Origin: Halobacteriovorax sp.
Lineage (GTDB): Bacteria > Bdellovibrionota > Bacteriovoracia > Bacteriovoracales > Bacteriovoracaceae
Length of the DNA: 55,276 nt
Direction of reading: 5' to 3'
Assembly: GCA_002716825.1 (NCBI GenBank)
Contig: PBCC01000065.1
Location: forward strand, 1-55,276
The notes under the pieces were generated by a model. It saw only the letters and a list, made by a program, of their open reading frames with translations, was not told where the DNA came from and ran no database searches. The first letter of the stretch is position 1; each line of letters begins with the position of its first letter. Of this stretch, positions 1-8,835 are shown piece after piece. Both the position numbers and the translations under genes were made by a program.

Positions 1-487
1 GACTTATGATGGGCGTATTAACTTTGAAAGCTCTGATTTCTTGCGGGTACCAGCGCTTACTGATGGCAATATGTTCATTTTTTTGCCAAAAATGCATATA
101 GCGAAAGCGAAGAACATCTGCGCTCGCACTTTGGGCCTTTTGCAGATCCTCTTTGATTAACTCTAGGTCATCCTCATGCAAGACTTCATCGCTTTGCAAA
201 TACATGGCCCAAGCGTCTTCGTCTTGAACTTCTTCGCGCATTTTTTTGATCGCTACATTGGTCATGTCTGAGAGGATATGACCCGCATCGCTTCTGCGAT
301 CATCCCAATCGACTTCAATGATTTCAACTTTTGGAATCTTCTTAACGGCTTCAAGAGTGCCATCATCACCGATGCCGACGTTGACATAGATCTTGTCAAC
401 TAAAGGAACCATGGAGAGAATGCTCTCTCTAAATGGAAAGTCGAATTTAATACCGTTTTTGATAAAGGCGATGCCATAGATTTTCAT
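1..487 (-). CDS. Glycosyltransferase family 2-like protein (partial, C-terminus beyond window)
   Basis: About 162 codons are visible, reading leftward from an ATG at 487-485 off the window edge. The N-terminus starts MKIYGIAFIKNG, then has VDKIYVNVGIGDDGT near residues 30-45 and WAMYLQSDEVLHEDD near 93-107. This beta-strand, short loop and acidic QSDE/DxD-like arrangement is that of small GT-A fold glycosyltransferases that add a sugar from a nucleotide donor; here the D-x-D position reads Q-S-D-E. The ATG overlaps the TGA of the upstream flippase-like gene as ATGA (487-484), so the two are probably translationally coupled and act on the same envelope glycan or lipid. The substrate cannot be read. 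The family call is moderate because the gene is incomplete. Confidence 0.65.
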   Translation of the reverse strand, partial: MKIYGIAFIKNGIKFDFPFRESILSMVPLVDKIYVNVGIGDDGTLEAVKKIPKVEIIEVDWDDRRSDAGHILSDMTNVAIKKMREEVQDEDAWAMYLQSDEVLHEDDLELIKEDLQKAQSASADVLRFRYMHFWQKNEHIAISKRWYPQEIRAFKVNTPIIS

Positions 488-1473
488 GACAATTCTTCTT
501 CTAATTGATGAGCTTCTTCCAAATCGTGACGTTTTCCCGAAAGTACATAAGGGAAAAAGCCAAAGAGATTTACCAGAACCACGCAGATGAAATAGATATT
601 AAAGAGTGAAGCGCCTCTTGGAATTCCGACGAAAGAAAAGAGTGTTTCAAAAATAACGTGGCCGACACCGATACCTGCTGGCGAGATCGGAACGGCAACT
701 GCCATCTGGCCTAGAGGAACAAAAGTGAAGACCTGCATGATGCTGAGTTCTTTGCCGTAAAACGGAGCTGTCACAATCCAAAAGCCCAAAACATTTGAAA
801 ACTGTAAAGCGACACTGATCATCAGGCATTTGAAAACAGTTAGTTTGTCTCCACCAATCAGCCAAACTTGATCCAATGTCTTTTTAATCTTATTTCCTAA
901 GAGCGGTATCTTTCCGAGTAGATCGCGAATGGGGAGAGTAATTCTTTCGGGCAAAAATAAAAGAGCCAAAAAGAAAAGAACGCCAGCAAATAAGAGAAAG
1001 TTAAAATGCAAAATATTTCGCATCTTATCGCCATAGCTTGCCAGCTCAGAGTAATTGGCCAAAGAGAAAACACCGAGTAGGAAAAGCAGACCAATGAGAC
1101 CAAGGATGCGATCAACCAAAGCCGTAGTGACTAAGAATGTGCGATCGAGTTTTCTGTCGAGATCACGTGCATAAACTAATTTAATGAGATCACCGGTAAC
1201 GGCACCGGGTAAAACTGAATTAAAAAAGAGACCGATCCAAGTTAATTTGATCATGCTGCCAATGGGCAGTTCAGCGTCAGACTTCACTTTTAAGAGTAAG
1301 CGCCAGCGAATGGCCGATACGGCGTCTTGCAAAATAATCAGTCCGATACAAATCAGCCAATTCCAACCACTCGTGATCGATTCACCTATAAGGCTAAAGT
1401 CCAGCTTTCCGCTGCGAAGCAGCCAAGTGATGATGGCGGCGGCAAATACAATTTTTAAGATCGCTTTAATCAT
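484..1473 (-). CDS. Lysylphosphatidylglycerol synthase TM-region / UPF0104 (flippase-like) membrane protein
   Basis: 329 residues with about eight hydrophobic segments, the first at residues 4-20, and the pattern of the LPG_synthase_TM family (related to the MprF flippase half and AglD-type proteins): an early RWRLLL motif, then WIGLFFNSVLPGAVTGDLIK, and a C-terminal PISPAGIGVGHVIFE segment. Family members sit in the inner membrane and are tied to lipid or glycolipid translocation, or to transfer of a modified headgroup. There is no soluble aminoacyl-transfer domain, so lysyl-PG synthesis itself is not supported. It overlaps the downstream glycosyltransferase by 4 bp. Its promoter must lie in the 92-bp divergent gap before ugd. 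The family is clear; the transported substrate is unknown. Confidence 0.8.
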   Translation of the reverse strand: MIKAILKIVFAAAIITWLLRSGKLDFSLIGESITSGWNWLICIGLIILQDAVSAIRWRLLLKVKSDAELPIGSMIKLTWIGLFFNSVLPGAVTGDLIKLVYARDLDRKLDRTFLVTTALVDRILGLIGLLFLLGVFSLANYSELASYGDKMRNILHFNFLLFAGVLFFLALLFLPERITLPIRDLLGKIPLLGNKIKKTLDQVWLIGGDKLTVFKCLMISVALQFSNVLGFWIVTAPFYGKELSIMQVFTFVPLGQMAVAVPISPAGIGVGHVIFETLFSFVGIPRGASLFNIYFICVVLVNLFGFFPYVLSGKRHDLEEAHQLEEELS

Positions 1474-1519
1474 ATAAATAACGCAATGTTGAAAAATAGT
1501 CTGATGATAAAGTCCTAGC

Positions 1520-1525
1520 TATAAT
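1520..1525 (+). promoter_or_regulatory. Candidate -10 box (TATAAT) for ugd operon
   Basis: A perfect TATAAT lies 40 bp before the ugd start. The -35 region is poor: TAGTCT at 1497-1502 with a 17-bp spacer matches only half of the consensus. A good Shine-Dalgarno, TAGGAG at 1555-1560, precedes the ATG at 1566. Confidence 0.45.
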
Positions 1526-1565
1526 AACCCCGCTTAAGTCCCATGGACACCCCTTAGGAGTCAGA

Positions 1566-2888
1566 ATGAAAGTTTCTGTTATTGGTACTGGTTATGTAGG
1601 CCTTGTGAGCGGTACTTGTTTTGCTGAAATCGGCCACAACGTCACTTGTATTGATATTGATCCCAATAAAATCGCAACACTCAAAGAAGGCAAGTCGCCT
1701 ATCTATGAGCCAGGACTTACAGACCTTTTAGAGCGAAATATTGAATCGGGAAGACTCACGTTCTCAACCGGCTATGAATCTGTGGCTAAAGCTAAAGCAG
1801 TTTTCTTGGCAGTTGGAACTCCGTCTTCAGATGATGGCCAGGCCAACCTTGAATATCTTCGCCTTGCCACTATCTCTGTTGCTAAAGAGATCAGTGATGG
1901 AGCGATCATTGTTATTAAGTCAACTGTTCCAGTGGGAACACACAAGATGGTTAAAGATCTTGTGGCCGAGCATACGAACAAGAAGTTCAGCGTTGTTAAT
2001 AATCCAGAGTTTTTAAAAGAGGGAACGGCGGTCGAAGACTTCATGCGTCCCGATCGCGTCGTGATTGGTCACAGTGAGAAAGAAGCGGCCGATGCTATGG
2101 CCGAACTCTACGCACCTCTGGTTCGCCAGGGTAACCCTATTTATATGATGAGCAATGTCTCGGCCGAAATGACCAAGTATGCCGCCAATTGCTTTCTTGC
2201 CACTAAAATTTCTTTCATCAATGAAATCGCCAAGCTTTGTGACCTGACGGGCGCTGATGTTAATGAAGTAAGAAAAGGAATTTCAAGTGATCAACGTATC
2301 GGTAAGCATTTTCTATACCCTGGTCCTGGTTACGGCGGATCATGTTTTCCAAAAGATGTGAAAGCCCTCATGCACACAGCGAAGCTTCACGGCATGGAAC
2401 TTAAAATTGTTCGGGCAACTGAAGATGTGAATGATGCGCAAAAACTGCGCATGCTAGAAAAAATGGAAAAAGAAGAGGGTTCACTTAAAGGCAAGACCTT
2501 TGCTTTTTGGGGAGCAGCTTTTAAGGCCAATACAGACGACGTAAGAGAAAGCTCTTCTATCTATATGGCGAAAGCCTTGGTCGACAAAGGCGCTAAAGTA
2601 AAAGTTTTTGATCCAGTCGCGATTAAGAATTTTATGCGTGAAATGGATGCCCTTGGCATCACGGCCAATGTGGAAGCCTGCAAAAATAAGTACGACACGC
2701 TCAATGATTGTGATGGCCTAGTCATTATGACGGAGTGGCGCGAATTCACTTTCCCAGATTGGGATGAACTTAAAACGCGCCTTAAAAAACCTGTTGTTTA
2801 TGACGGTCGTAATCTTTTTGATACACAGAAAGTTTTAGAGCAAGGGATGCGTTACTACGCTATTGGTAAGCATATTCCGGCACTATGA
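1566..2888 (+). CDS. ugd: UDP-glucose 6-dehydrogenase
   Basis: 440 residues, the normal length for bacterial Ugd/TuaD/RkpK enzymes. The NAD-binding Rossmann motif GTGYVGL is at residues 7-13. The central helix has NVSAEMTKYAANCFLATKIS around 197-216. The active-site segment GPGYGGSCFPKD spans 253-264, with catalytic Cys260 and the substrate-binding Lys nearby. The C-terminal UDP-binding part holds FWGAAFKANTDDVRESSS. The enzyme oxidises UDP-glucose twice to UDP-glucuronate, a precursor for capsule, LPS or glycolipid sugars. That fits the divergent glycosyltransferase and flippase-like genes. It overlaps the following amidase gene by 4 bp (ATGA at 2885). All key residues are present. Confidence 0.95.
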   Translation: MKVSVIGTGYVGLVSGTCFAEIGHNVTCIDIDPNKIATLKEGKSPIYEPGLTDLLERNIESGRLTFSTGYESVAKAKAVFLAVGTPSSDDGQANLEYLRLATISVAKEISDGAIIVIKSTVPVGTHKMVKDLVAEHTNKKFSVVNNPEFLKEGTAVEDFMRPDRVVIGHSEKEAADAMAELYAPLVRQGNPIYMMSNVSAEMTKYAANCFLATKISFINEIAKLCDLTGADVNEVRKGISSDQRIGKHFLYPGPGYGGSCFPKDVKALMHTAKLHGMELKIVRATEDVNDAQKLRMLEKMEKEEGSLKGKTFAFWGAAFKANTDDVRESSSIYMAKALVDKGAKVKVFDPVAIKNFMREMDALGITANVEACKNKYDTLNDCDGLVIMTEWREFTFPDWDELKTRLKKPVVYDGRNLFDTQKVLEQGMRYYAIGKHIPAL

Positions 2889-3658
2889 AAATCGCACTGA
2901 TTCAAATGACTTCAGGGCTTGAGCCCAAAGACAATCTGGCCAAGCTCGATGGTTGGCTGAGTGAAGCTCATGCACAGGGTGCAAAAGTCGCCTTTTTACC
3001 TGAAGTTTTTTACTCCATGTCTAATGGTCTTGCACCATCGCCCTATCTGCCCGATGGCTCTAATGAACACGATCAGGCGATTAAGAACTTAGCCATCAAA
3101 AATAAAATCGCCATTGTAGGTGGATCGGCCGCGGCTAAGCTTGATGGAAAGGTTATCAATCGCGCTTATAATTTTGATGCCGATGGAAATGATCTTGGTC
3201 ATTACGATAAGAGAAAGCTTTTTGCCTGCGATCTCAGCAATACCAAACTTACCGAAGCCGATATTTATACGTCAGGCAATGAAGCAAGATTGGTTGAAAT
3301 TGAAGATTGGAAAATTGGGCTAGGAATTTGTTTTGATCTTCGCTATCCAGAATTTGCTCGCGCTTATAATAAGGCCGGCGCAGAGATTCTAACTTTCGCT
3401 TCAGCCTTCACTGTTCCTACTGGTCGTGCTCATTGGCACACACTTTTAAAAGCTCGCGCCATTGAAAATCAGTGTTACGTCATCGCCTCTGGTCAATGGG
3501 GTGAACACAACGAACGCATCCGTACTTTTGGTCACTCGCTCGTGATCGATCCGTGGGGCGAAATTGTCGTGGATGCGCAGGAAGGCGAGAAGATGGTCTA
3601 CGCCGAGCTGTCTCATAAGCGCGTAGCTGATGTACGCGCTATGATTAAGATGACTTAA
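2885..3658 (+). CDS. Carbon-nitrogen hydrolase (nitrilase superfamily, Nit/omega-amidase-like)
   Basis: 257 residues covering the whole nitrilase fold. The catalytic triad is visible as Glu40 (FLPEVF), Lys109 (HYDKRKLF) and Cys149 (GLGICFDLRYPE). The FDLRYPE signature and RAIENQCYVIASGQ resemble the Nit1/Nit2/YafV branch, which hydrolyses omega-amides or deaminated glutathione and so serves metabolite repair. It is cytoplasmic with no signal peptide. The start overlaps the ugd stop by 4 bp, so it is co-transcribed, though a biochemical link to UDP-glucuronate is not obvious. The 3' end overlaps the convergent secreted-protein gene by 4 bp. Class is secure; substrate is a family-level guess. 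Confidence 0.88.
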   Translation: MKIALIQMTSGLEPKDNLAKLDGWLSEAHAQGAKVAFLPEVFYSMSNGLAPSPYLPDGSNEHDQAIKNLAIKNKIAIVGGSAAAKLDGKVINRAYNFDADGNDLGHYDKRKLFACDLSNTKLTEADIYTSGNEARLVEIEDWKIGLGICFDLRYPEFARAYNKAGAEILTFASAFTVPTGRAHWHTLLKARAIENQCYVIASGQWGEHNERIRTFGHSLVIDPWGEIVVDAQEGEKMVYAELSHKRVADVRAMIKMT

Positions 3659-4107
3659 ATTCTGTTGTACTCAATAACTTGCTGAACATCTGGCTGGTCG
3701 TGACAACGATCATAGGTGTAAAGAACTTCGCCTTTAAGACCTGTGATATTTGCAACTGAACCATCTTTGGCAACTTCAAGAGTAAGTGCAGAGTTTGCTT
3801 CGTAGTAGCTATCGCAAAATCCACCCTCAGAGTTTTTCTCGATAGAAACAACAACTGTATATTTACCGGCAGAATTAAATTTACCTTTAAGAACGGCGCG
3901 CTTAAAAGCTCGCTGACCATCAACGGTGTAACGAAGAAGAGCGTAAGAGTCTTCAAAGTAATTAAGCTCAAGTTCTGGTTTTGCAAAACAAAGAGTTTTG
4001 GCAAGCGTAACTTCATTATTTTGAATTGAAGTTGTGCGAGTAAAGCAAGTCTCAGCAAAGAGATTGAGCGACATTAAACTAAGCGCGATAGCGGCGATAA
4101 ACTTCAT
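3655..4107 (-). CDS. Small secreted protein of unknown function
   Basis: 150 residues. Residues 1-18 form a clear Sec signal peptide (MKFIAAIALSLMSLNLFA), with cleavage likely after LFA and mature protein beginning ETC. The mature part has four cysteines (21, 40, 98, 135), enough for two disulfides, and is rich in beta-strand-like stretches. I do not recognise a family. It is a single-gene unit: convergent and slightly overlapping with the amidase gene on one side, with 99 bp before the nfu-like gene on the other. An overlapping frame at 3645-4058 is a shadow. Confidence 0.75.
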   Translation of the reverse strand: MKFIAAIALSLMSLNLFAETCFTRTTSIQNNEVTLAKTLCFAKPELELNYFEDSYALLRYTVDGQRAFKRAVLKGKFNSAGKYTVVVSIEKNSEGGFCDSYYEANSALTLEVAKDGSVANITGLKGEVLYTYDRCHDQPDVQQVIEYNRI

Positions 4108-4206
4108 AGGGACTCCGGATGAGATTTAAGGTGCCCAACAAGTAACGCCCCGGATGGATAACGTCCAGTAAAGTTGAAAGAATTTCAGGTTAGGATTTGG
4201 TTAAAT

Positions 4207-4464
4207 CTAGCTAAAATACGGGTTTTCACCAGATGCATGGTCAGTGACATCACGTACTTCCTTGATTTCAGGATAGTGTTGCTTCACCATACGGGCGATG
4301 CCATCAGTTAATGTCGCTTGCGAGGAGCTACAGCCTTGGCAGCCACCTTGAAGGCGCAGAAAAAGAATATCGTTATCAAGATCGACAATCTCCACATTGC
4401 CACCGTGAGCGGCGAGTGCAGGTCTAACTTGTTCATCAAATAGGGTTTCGAGTTGTCTTAACAT
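4207..4464 (-). CDS. NifU C-terminal-domain (Nfu-type) iron-sulfur cluster protein
   Basis: 85 residues, essentially one Nfu domain. The HGGNVEIVDLD segment (20-30) and GGCQGCSSSQATL (41-53) carry the CxxC cluster-binding pair Cys42/Cys45. Nfu proteins hold a bridging 4Fe-4S cluster in a dimer and pass it to target apoenzymes. There is no N-terminal A-type-like domain as in NfuA, so this is the short stand-alone form. It lies 7 bp downstream of rsmE on the same strand and is probably co-transcribed with it. No other Isc/Suf gene is in the window. Confidence 0.9.
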   Translation of the reverse strand: MLRQLETLFDEQVRPALAAHGGNVEIVDLDNDILFLRLQGGCQGCSSSQATLTDGIARMVKQHYPEIKEVRDVTDHASGENPYFS

Positions 4465-4471
4465 ACGCGTA

Positions 4472-5182
4472 TTATACCAGATATTGCGCTTGAGCTAAAG
4501 ACGCAAAGACGGCGATTTCAACCCTGAGAACACTTGGACCTAAGCTAACTGCTTGAAAGCCACGACTTCTAAAACTTTGGTCTTCATCAGCAGTGAAACC
4601 ACGCTCTGGGCCAAAGGCGAGAACAAGTTTTTTTCCTTTATCAATGGCCTTCATTGGATTTTGCTCACCATCGCTCAAAGAAAGTACGCGGCGATCAAAA
4701 TCTTCGAAGCGGGGCAGTTCACCTATCTTTTTGTAGTGAGTGATTTTCGGCGCACGCCAAAAATGAGCGCTCTGGGCAAGGCCGTCAATCATGGCCTGTT
4801 CAGCTTTGCCATCACTCCATATTTTAGAATCGAGATAACTTTTTTCCGATAATTTTGCGCAAAAAAAATGAAAATGAGTCACACCCATACAGCTTGCATG
4901 CTCAAGGATCTTCTTCATCGTTGGCGGTCTGGATAAACCGACGATGAGATGCCACTCAGGGGCGTCGGGCTTGTTTAATGAGCTGGTGAGTTCGAGATTA
5001 ATCTCACTGATAGACGCCTTCGTCACTTTGGCGACGCCTAGGCCATGGCCCAAAATCGTGACTTTAAGCTCTTGCTCAGGCTTTGGCTTTATCACCTGAT
5101 TCAGATGCGTGAGGCGGTGAGCATCGCTGATAGCAATGCAATTTCCTTCTAACTCATGTTCAAAAATCACAATCGAGTTCAC
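4472..5182 (-). CDS. rsmE: 16S rRNA (uracil-1498-N3)-methyltransferase RsmE
   Basis: 236 residues, a typical RsmE length. The N-terminal PUA-like part carries the RLTHLNQVIKPKPEQEL segment. The SPOUT domain is recognised by LIVGLSRPPTMKKILEHASCMGV around 88-110 and by the C-terminal knot motif LAFGPERGFTADED, then SLGPSVLRVEIA (canonical LGxRILRxETA). It methylates U1498 of 16S rRNA in the 30S subunit using S-adenosylmethionine. The final VLRVEIA deviates slightly from the usual ILRTETA. It is divergent from the helicase gene, with starts 66 bp apart if the helicase begins at 5249. Confidence 0.92.
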   Translation of the reverse strand: MNSIVIFEHELEGNCIAISDAHRLTHLNQVIKPKPEQELKVTILGHGLGVAKVTKASISEINLELTSSLNKPDAPEWHLIVGLSRPPTMKKILEHASCMGVTHFHFFCAKLSEKSYLDSKIWSDGKAEQAMIDGLAQSAHFWRAPKITHYKKIGELPRFEDFDRRVLSLSDGEQNPMKAIDKGKKLVLAFGPERGFTADEDQSFRSRGFQAVSLGPSVLRVEIAVFASLAQAQYLV

Positions 5183-5248
5183 TGGAGCCTCAAGATTTCA
5201 TTAACTTATGTGGTTATAAACCATGTGAACGGCAGCATTTCAAGAGGT

Positions 5249-6232
5249 ATGGAAATACAACCTCTACTTCAAGTCGAAAGCTCTCTTACCATCCTCATCG
5301 CCCCCCCAGCTTGGGGAAAAACCAGTATTTTACTGGGGCTGCAAGGGCCATGGATTTTCGTGGCCCCACTGAGGGCACTGGCCGAGGAGTTCGCCAAGAG
5401 ACTTTCCAGCGAGGGAACTAAAGTGAAGCTTTTGAAGTCGCGAAACCAAGCCCAGTGGCGGGATTTTGTTAAAAATCCCAGCGGCGTAGTGGTGGCAACG
5501 CCTGAGACTCTTCCTAGTCATCTACCCGCCAATGTGATCGAGAAATGCATTGTCGTTTTAGACGAGTTTCATCTATTCCAAAAATGGGGGGCTGATTTTA
5601 GGCCACTGCTTAGAGAACAACTTTACGCTTGGTCAAATCTTGGAGCGAGAATTCTAGGGCTTTCGGCCACGATAGAAGGTGAGCAACTCGATGAGATTAA
5701 AATGTGGAGCAAACACGCCTTTGAACATATCAGTATTATCGATTTAGGTAATATGCGTTTCAAAAATCCGCCCTATAAAATCTATCGCTACGGTAAAGAT
5801 CATATGGCCATGCGGCGAAGGATTTATTGGGAATCAAGAAAACCACAAAATCGCGGGATTATTTTCTGTAAAACAAGAAATCATGTCAGTCGTTGGTTGG
5901 AGTGGTTTGCCGCCAGAAGAATCGCTTGCCTTGGCTGTGTTGGCGGAGAGGTCGAGCAATTTCGAAAAAGTCTCTTATCGAGTGGCGATAAAACGGCGTG
6001 GATTGTCTGTACGAGTGTTTTAAGTCATGGAGTTAATCTGCCGTCATTTAGTCACGTTTTTTTAGATCATAAACCTGAAAGCCAGTCCATGTGGATTCAA
6101 ATGGCAGCACGGGGCGGAAGATCGGGTGAGAAATTTATTCTACACACTATGGATTCCAACAAGTTAAGTGAAAAACTTAGTATAAACACCTTTGATGTAT
6201 TGGTACGATCCCACCTATACTTAAGCGCGTGA
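5249..6232 (+). CDS. Compact SF2 DEAD/DEAH-type helicase
   Basis: 327 residues from ATG 5249; the reading frame is open back to 5156, but that would overlap the divergent rsmE start, and a GTG at 5225 is another option. SF2 motifs appear in order: Walker A APPAWGKT (18-25), TPETL (84-88, motif Ib-like), DEFH (105-108, motif II), SAT (139-141, motif III), IIFCKTR (204-210, motif IV), TSVLSHGVNLPS (255-266, motif V) and QMAARGGRSG (284-293, motif VI). It has two RecA lobes with almost no accessory domains. It should be an ATP-driven nucleic-acid translocase or helicase. It overlaps recO by 4 bp (GTGA), suggesting a DNA repair role by association. No specific subfamily is recognised. Confidence 0.8.
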   Translation: MEIQPLLQVESSLTILIAPPAWGKTSILLGLQGPWIFVAPLRALAEEFAKRLSSEGTKVKLLKSRNQAQWRDFVKNPSGVVVATPETLPSHLPANVIEKCIVVLDEFHLFQKWGADFRPLLREQLYAWSNLGARILGLSATIEGEQLDEIKMWSKHAFEHISIIDLGNMRFKNPPYKIYRYGKDHMAMRRRIYWESRKPQNRGIIFCKTRNHVSRWLEWFAARRIACLGCVGGEVEQFRKSLLSSGDKTAWIVCTSVLSHGVNLPSFSHVFLDHKPESQSMWIQMAARGGRSGEKFILHTMDSNKLSEKLSINTFDVLVRSHLYLSA

Positions 6233-7008
6233 ACACTAAAGTCGAAGGCATCCTACTTTCAAAGCATCCTTATGGGGAACGTAATCTCATCGTTAAGCTA
6301 TTGCTTCGAAGTGGCAAACTTATCACTGTTATGTTCTACGGTGGGCGCGGCGGTGGCGAAAAGAAAAAAGCTTCAGTGCTTGAACTTGGAACCATGCTCA
6401 AAGTCGAGTTGTCTCGCTCAAAAACCACCAGTGATTTTCAATCGGCGAAAGAGTGGCAACCGATTTGGATGGCCAACAAAGTTAGAGATAATCATCTCGC
6501 ATTTTATGCTCTTTGTTTTATTGTTCAAGTTGCTGCCAAGGTAGCGGTAGAAGAAGATCTTCACGATGAATCCCAAAGTTTTGATCAGCACTCCCACGGC
6601 ATATTTAGAGCTGTAAGCAATGCTCTTGTTCATTTGGAGAGCTCTGTTGCAGCAAATGAATTCATTCCTCGCGGTGAAGTCGCACTCTATCTCGGGAAAC
6701 TACTGGTTGAGCTTGGAGTGTTTCCAGACCTAAAGTCTTGTATCGTTTGTGGCCATGCCCTTTCAGACTTTAAATTGATGTCATTATCCTCACAGCACGG
6801 TGGCTTTACCTGCTCAAATTGTGCGCCGGTTGATTTGTTACCCGCTGATTTATGGCAGTTAATGAATGAAGTCGCGCTTAAGAAAAGCCCTGAGATTAAG
6901 CCAAGTGATTCTCTCGAGCGAATTGCTTTAGAGCGCTTGTGGCAATATTTCTGCTTCCAATGTCATCTCGACCCCAAAGATTTTAAGACTCTAAGCATGA
7001 TTCCTTAG
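6229..7008 (+). CDS. recO: DNA repair protein RecO
   Basis: 259 residues starting at GTG 6229. The N-terminal OB-fold region has VEGILLSKHPYGERNLIVKLL (KHPYGE is close to the usual xxxGExD), then a helical domain. A zinc-binding tetrad of two CxxC pairs lies at Cys171/Cys174 and Cys195/Cys198. RecO anneals SSB-coated single strands and, with RecR, loads RecA in the RecF pathway. The start codon overlaps the helicase stop, so expression is probably coupled. Length and zinc motif fit the family; overall similarity is moderate, as is common for RecO. Confidence 0.85.
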   Translation: MNTKVEGILLSKHPYGERNLIVKLLLRSGKLITVMFYGGRGGGEKKKASVLELGTMLKVELSRSKTTSDFQSAKEWQPIWMANKVRDNHLAFYALCFIVQVAAKVAVEEDLHDESQSFDQHSHGIFRAVSNALVHLESSVAANEFIPRGEVALYLGKLLVELGVFPDLKSCIVCGHALSDFKLMSLSSQHGGFTCSNCAPVDLLPADLWQLMNEVALKKSPEIKPSDSLERIALERLWQYFCFQCHLDPKDFKTLSMIP

Positions 7009-7042
7009 GGACAGAGCGGTACGTGGCTGCTAGACTTTAGCC

Positions 7043-8746
7043 ATGTTACGTCACCTTTTACCATTCATTGCGCCGTATCGTGCACGAGTCATCGGCTCAA
7101 TTCTTTTCTCCTTCGTCCTGGCCGCCATCGGCGCCGCACAAGTTGGCCTTGTTCAGCCTCTTTTCGACAAAGGTTTGAGTCCAGAGTCGACGCGCGAGGA
7201 AGTTATTATTCTCGCCAGTAAGCTCTTGGCCCTTGGAATCTTAAATTTTCCGGCCCGCTTTTTTCACTTCTTTTGGATTCGTACAGCTATGGAAGAGGCG
7301 ACGTGCGCCTTAAGAACCAGTGTTTTTTCTAAAATGCAGCGTTTGCCATCTTCGTTTTACACCAGATCTAAGCAAGGCCAGATGATTTCACATATTTTGA
7401 ATGATACGCGAATTCAAGCAGAGGCCTTAAAAGCTTTTGTTGATCTTATTCGCGAGCCTTTAAAGGCCATCGCTTATCTCAGCATGGCGTTTTGGGCCGA
7501 CTGGCAATTAACGTTAGTGATCTTTGTGATTGCGCCATTTTTAGCGGCTATTTTTCAAGTCTCTGGTAAGAAAGTTCACCGCAATCAAGCCGATGTTCAG
7601 CGCGAACAAGGCGAGTTCACTCACGCCGTGGCCGAAGGGATCAGTGCTCATAAAATCACCAAGGCTTTCAACCTTCAGCGCTTTGTCACAAACCGTTTTG
7701 ACCACTATCAAAGCCGCTTTTTTCAAGCTCAGAAAAAAACTATGTTTGTTGAAGAGTTCGCCCATCCCTTAGTTGAAGTGATTGGCGCGATCGCTTTTTC
7801 GGCGGTGATTGTATTTGCCCATCACCGCATCCAATCAGGCGTTACTAGTATTGGTGACTTTGTCAGCTTCATCGCGGCACTTGCTTTATTTATGGATCCG
7901 ATTCGCAAGTTTTCTCAAGCAAACGTAAAGCTTTCACAAGCCAAAGCCGCTCATGAAAGAGTGATGGAACTCATGTTACTTGATGAAGAGCCAGATACTG
8001 GAAACTATCATCCAACTGAGTTTAAGCGTTCGATCGAAGTTAAAGATCTAACTTTTACCTACGGCGAAGGTGAGGTTTTAAAGAACTTCTCGATGCATGT
8101 TAAAAAAGGTGAGAAGGTTGGCCTGGTTGGTCTTTCGGGTTCAGGTAAATCAACCTTGATCAATTTGCTTTTGGGCCTTTACCCGGTAAAGCACGGATCA
8201 ATTCTATTAGACGAAAAAGCCATTGCCGACATTAAGTTGAATAACCTTCGTGGTCTTTTCGGATTAGTGTCACAGGATATCTTTTTGTTTAACGATACCA
8301 TCAAGGGCAACTTGACCTTGGGTAAAGAATTTAGTGACGAACAAATTAAGCACGCACTTGATGTGTCCTATGCCTCCGAATTTGTCGACAAGCTTCCCGA
8401 TGGGCTCGAGACCATCGTCGGAGATCGCGGAACTAGGCTTTCTGGTGGACAGCAACAGCGCTTAACCATTGCCCGCGCTTTCTTACAAGACACCGAGATA
8501 TTGTTGTTTGATGAAGCCACTTCAGCACTTGATAACGAATCAGAAAAAGTGGTTCAAAAGGCGCTTGAGAGCATTGCCTCACAAAAAACTGTTGTTGCTG
8601 TGGCGCATCGTTTGAGCACAATTCAAGACTATGATCGCATCTATGTTCTCTCTCAGGGGGAATTGGTCGAGCAGGGCAATCACCAAGAACTGATGGCCAA
8701 AGGCGGCGAGTACGCCAAGCTCTACGACCTCAGCGTTAAGTCATAA
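7043..8746 (+). CDS. msbA: ABC exporter, MsbA-like (lipid A / lipid export) permease-ATPase
   Basis: 567 residues with an N-terminal exporter transmembrane domain (about 1-320, six segments) and a C-terminal ATPase. Walker A is GLSGSGKST, the ABC signature is LSGGQQQR, Walker B is ILLFDEATSALD and the H-loop is VAVAHRLST. The RHLLPFIAPYRARVIGSILF start and the half-transporter layout match MsbA, which flips lipid A core or phospholipid across the inner membrane as a homodimer. It follows recO after 34 bp, with 89 bp before the glycyl-tRNA synthetase start. The MsbA name is the best fit, but other type-I lipid or peptide exporters share these motifs. Confidence 0.82.
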   Translation: MLRHLLPFIAPYRARVIGSILFSFVLAAIGAAQVGLVQPLFDKGLSPESTREEVIILASKLLALGILNFPARFFHFFWIRTAMEEATCALRTSVFSKMQRLPSSFYTRSKQGQMISHILNDTRIQAEALKAFVDLIREPLKAIAYLSMAFWADWQLTLVIFVIAPFLAAIFQVSGKKVHRNQADVQREQGEFTHAVAEGISAHKITKAFNLQRFVTNRFDHYQSRFFQAQKKTMFVEEFAHPLVEVIGAIAFSAVIVFAHHRIQSGVTSIGDFVSFIAALALFMDPIRKFSQANVKLSQAKAAHERVMELMLLDEEPDTGNYHPTEFKRSIEVKDLTFTYGEGEVLKNFSMHVKKGEKVGLVGLSGSGKSTLINLLLGLYPVKHGSILLDEKAIADIKLNNLRGLFGLVSQDIFLFNDTIKGNLTLGKEFSDEQIKHALDVSYASEFVDKLPDGLETIVGDRGTRLSGGQQQRLTIARAFLQDTEILLFDEATSALDNESEKVVQKALESIASQKTVVAVAHRLSTIQDYDRIYVLSQGELVEQGNHQELMAKGGEYAKLYDLSVKS

Positions 8747-8835
8747 TTTTCATTCTTTTCATGGTGCGGCAATGTGGCGAATAAACGGGCACACTGGTAA
8801 GATTGCGCCTAATAATCATGCTAAGTGGAGCGCCC

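Noticed and set aside
3645-4058. Leu/Lys-rich minus-strand ORF (137 aa)
   Set aside because: Shadow of the 150-aa secreted protein, which has a proper signal peptide and cysteine pattern.
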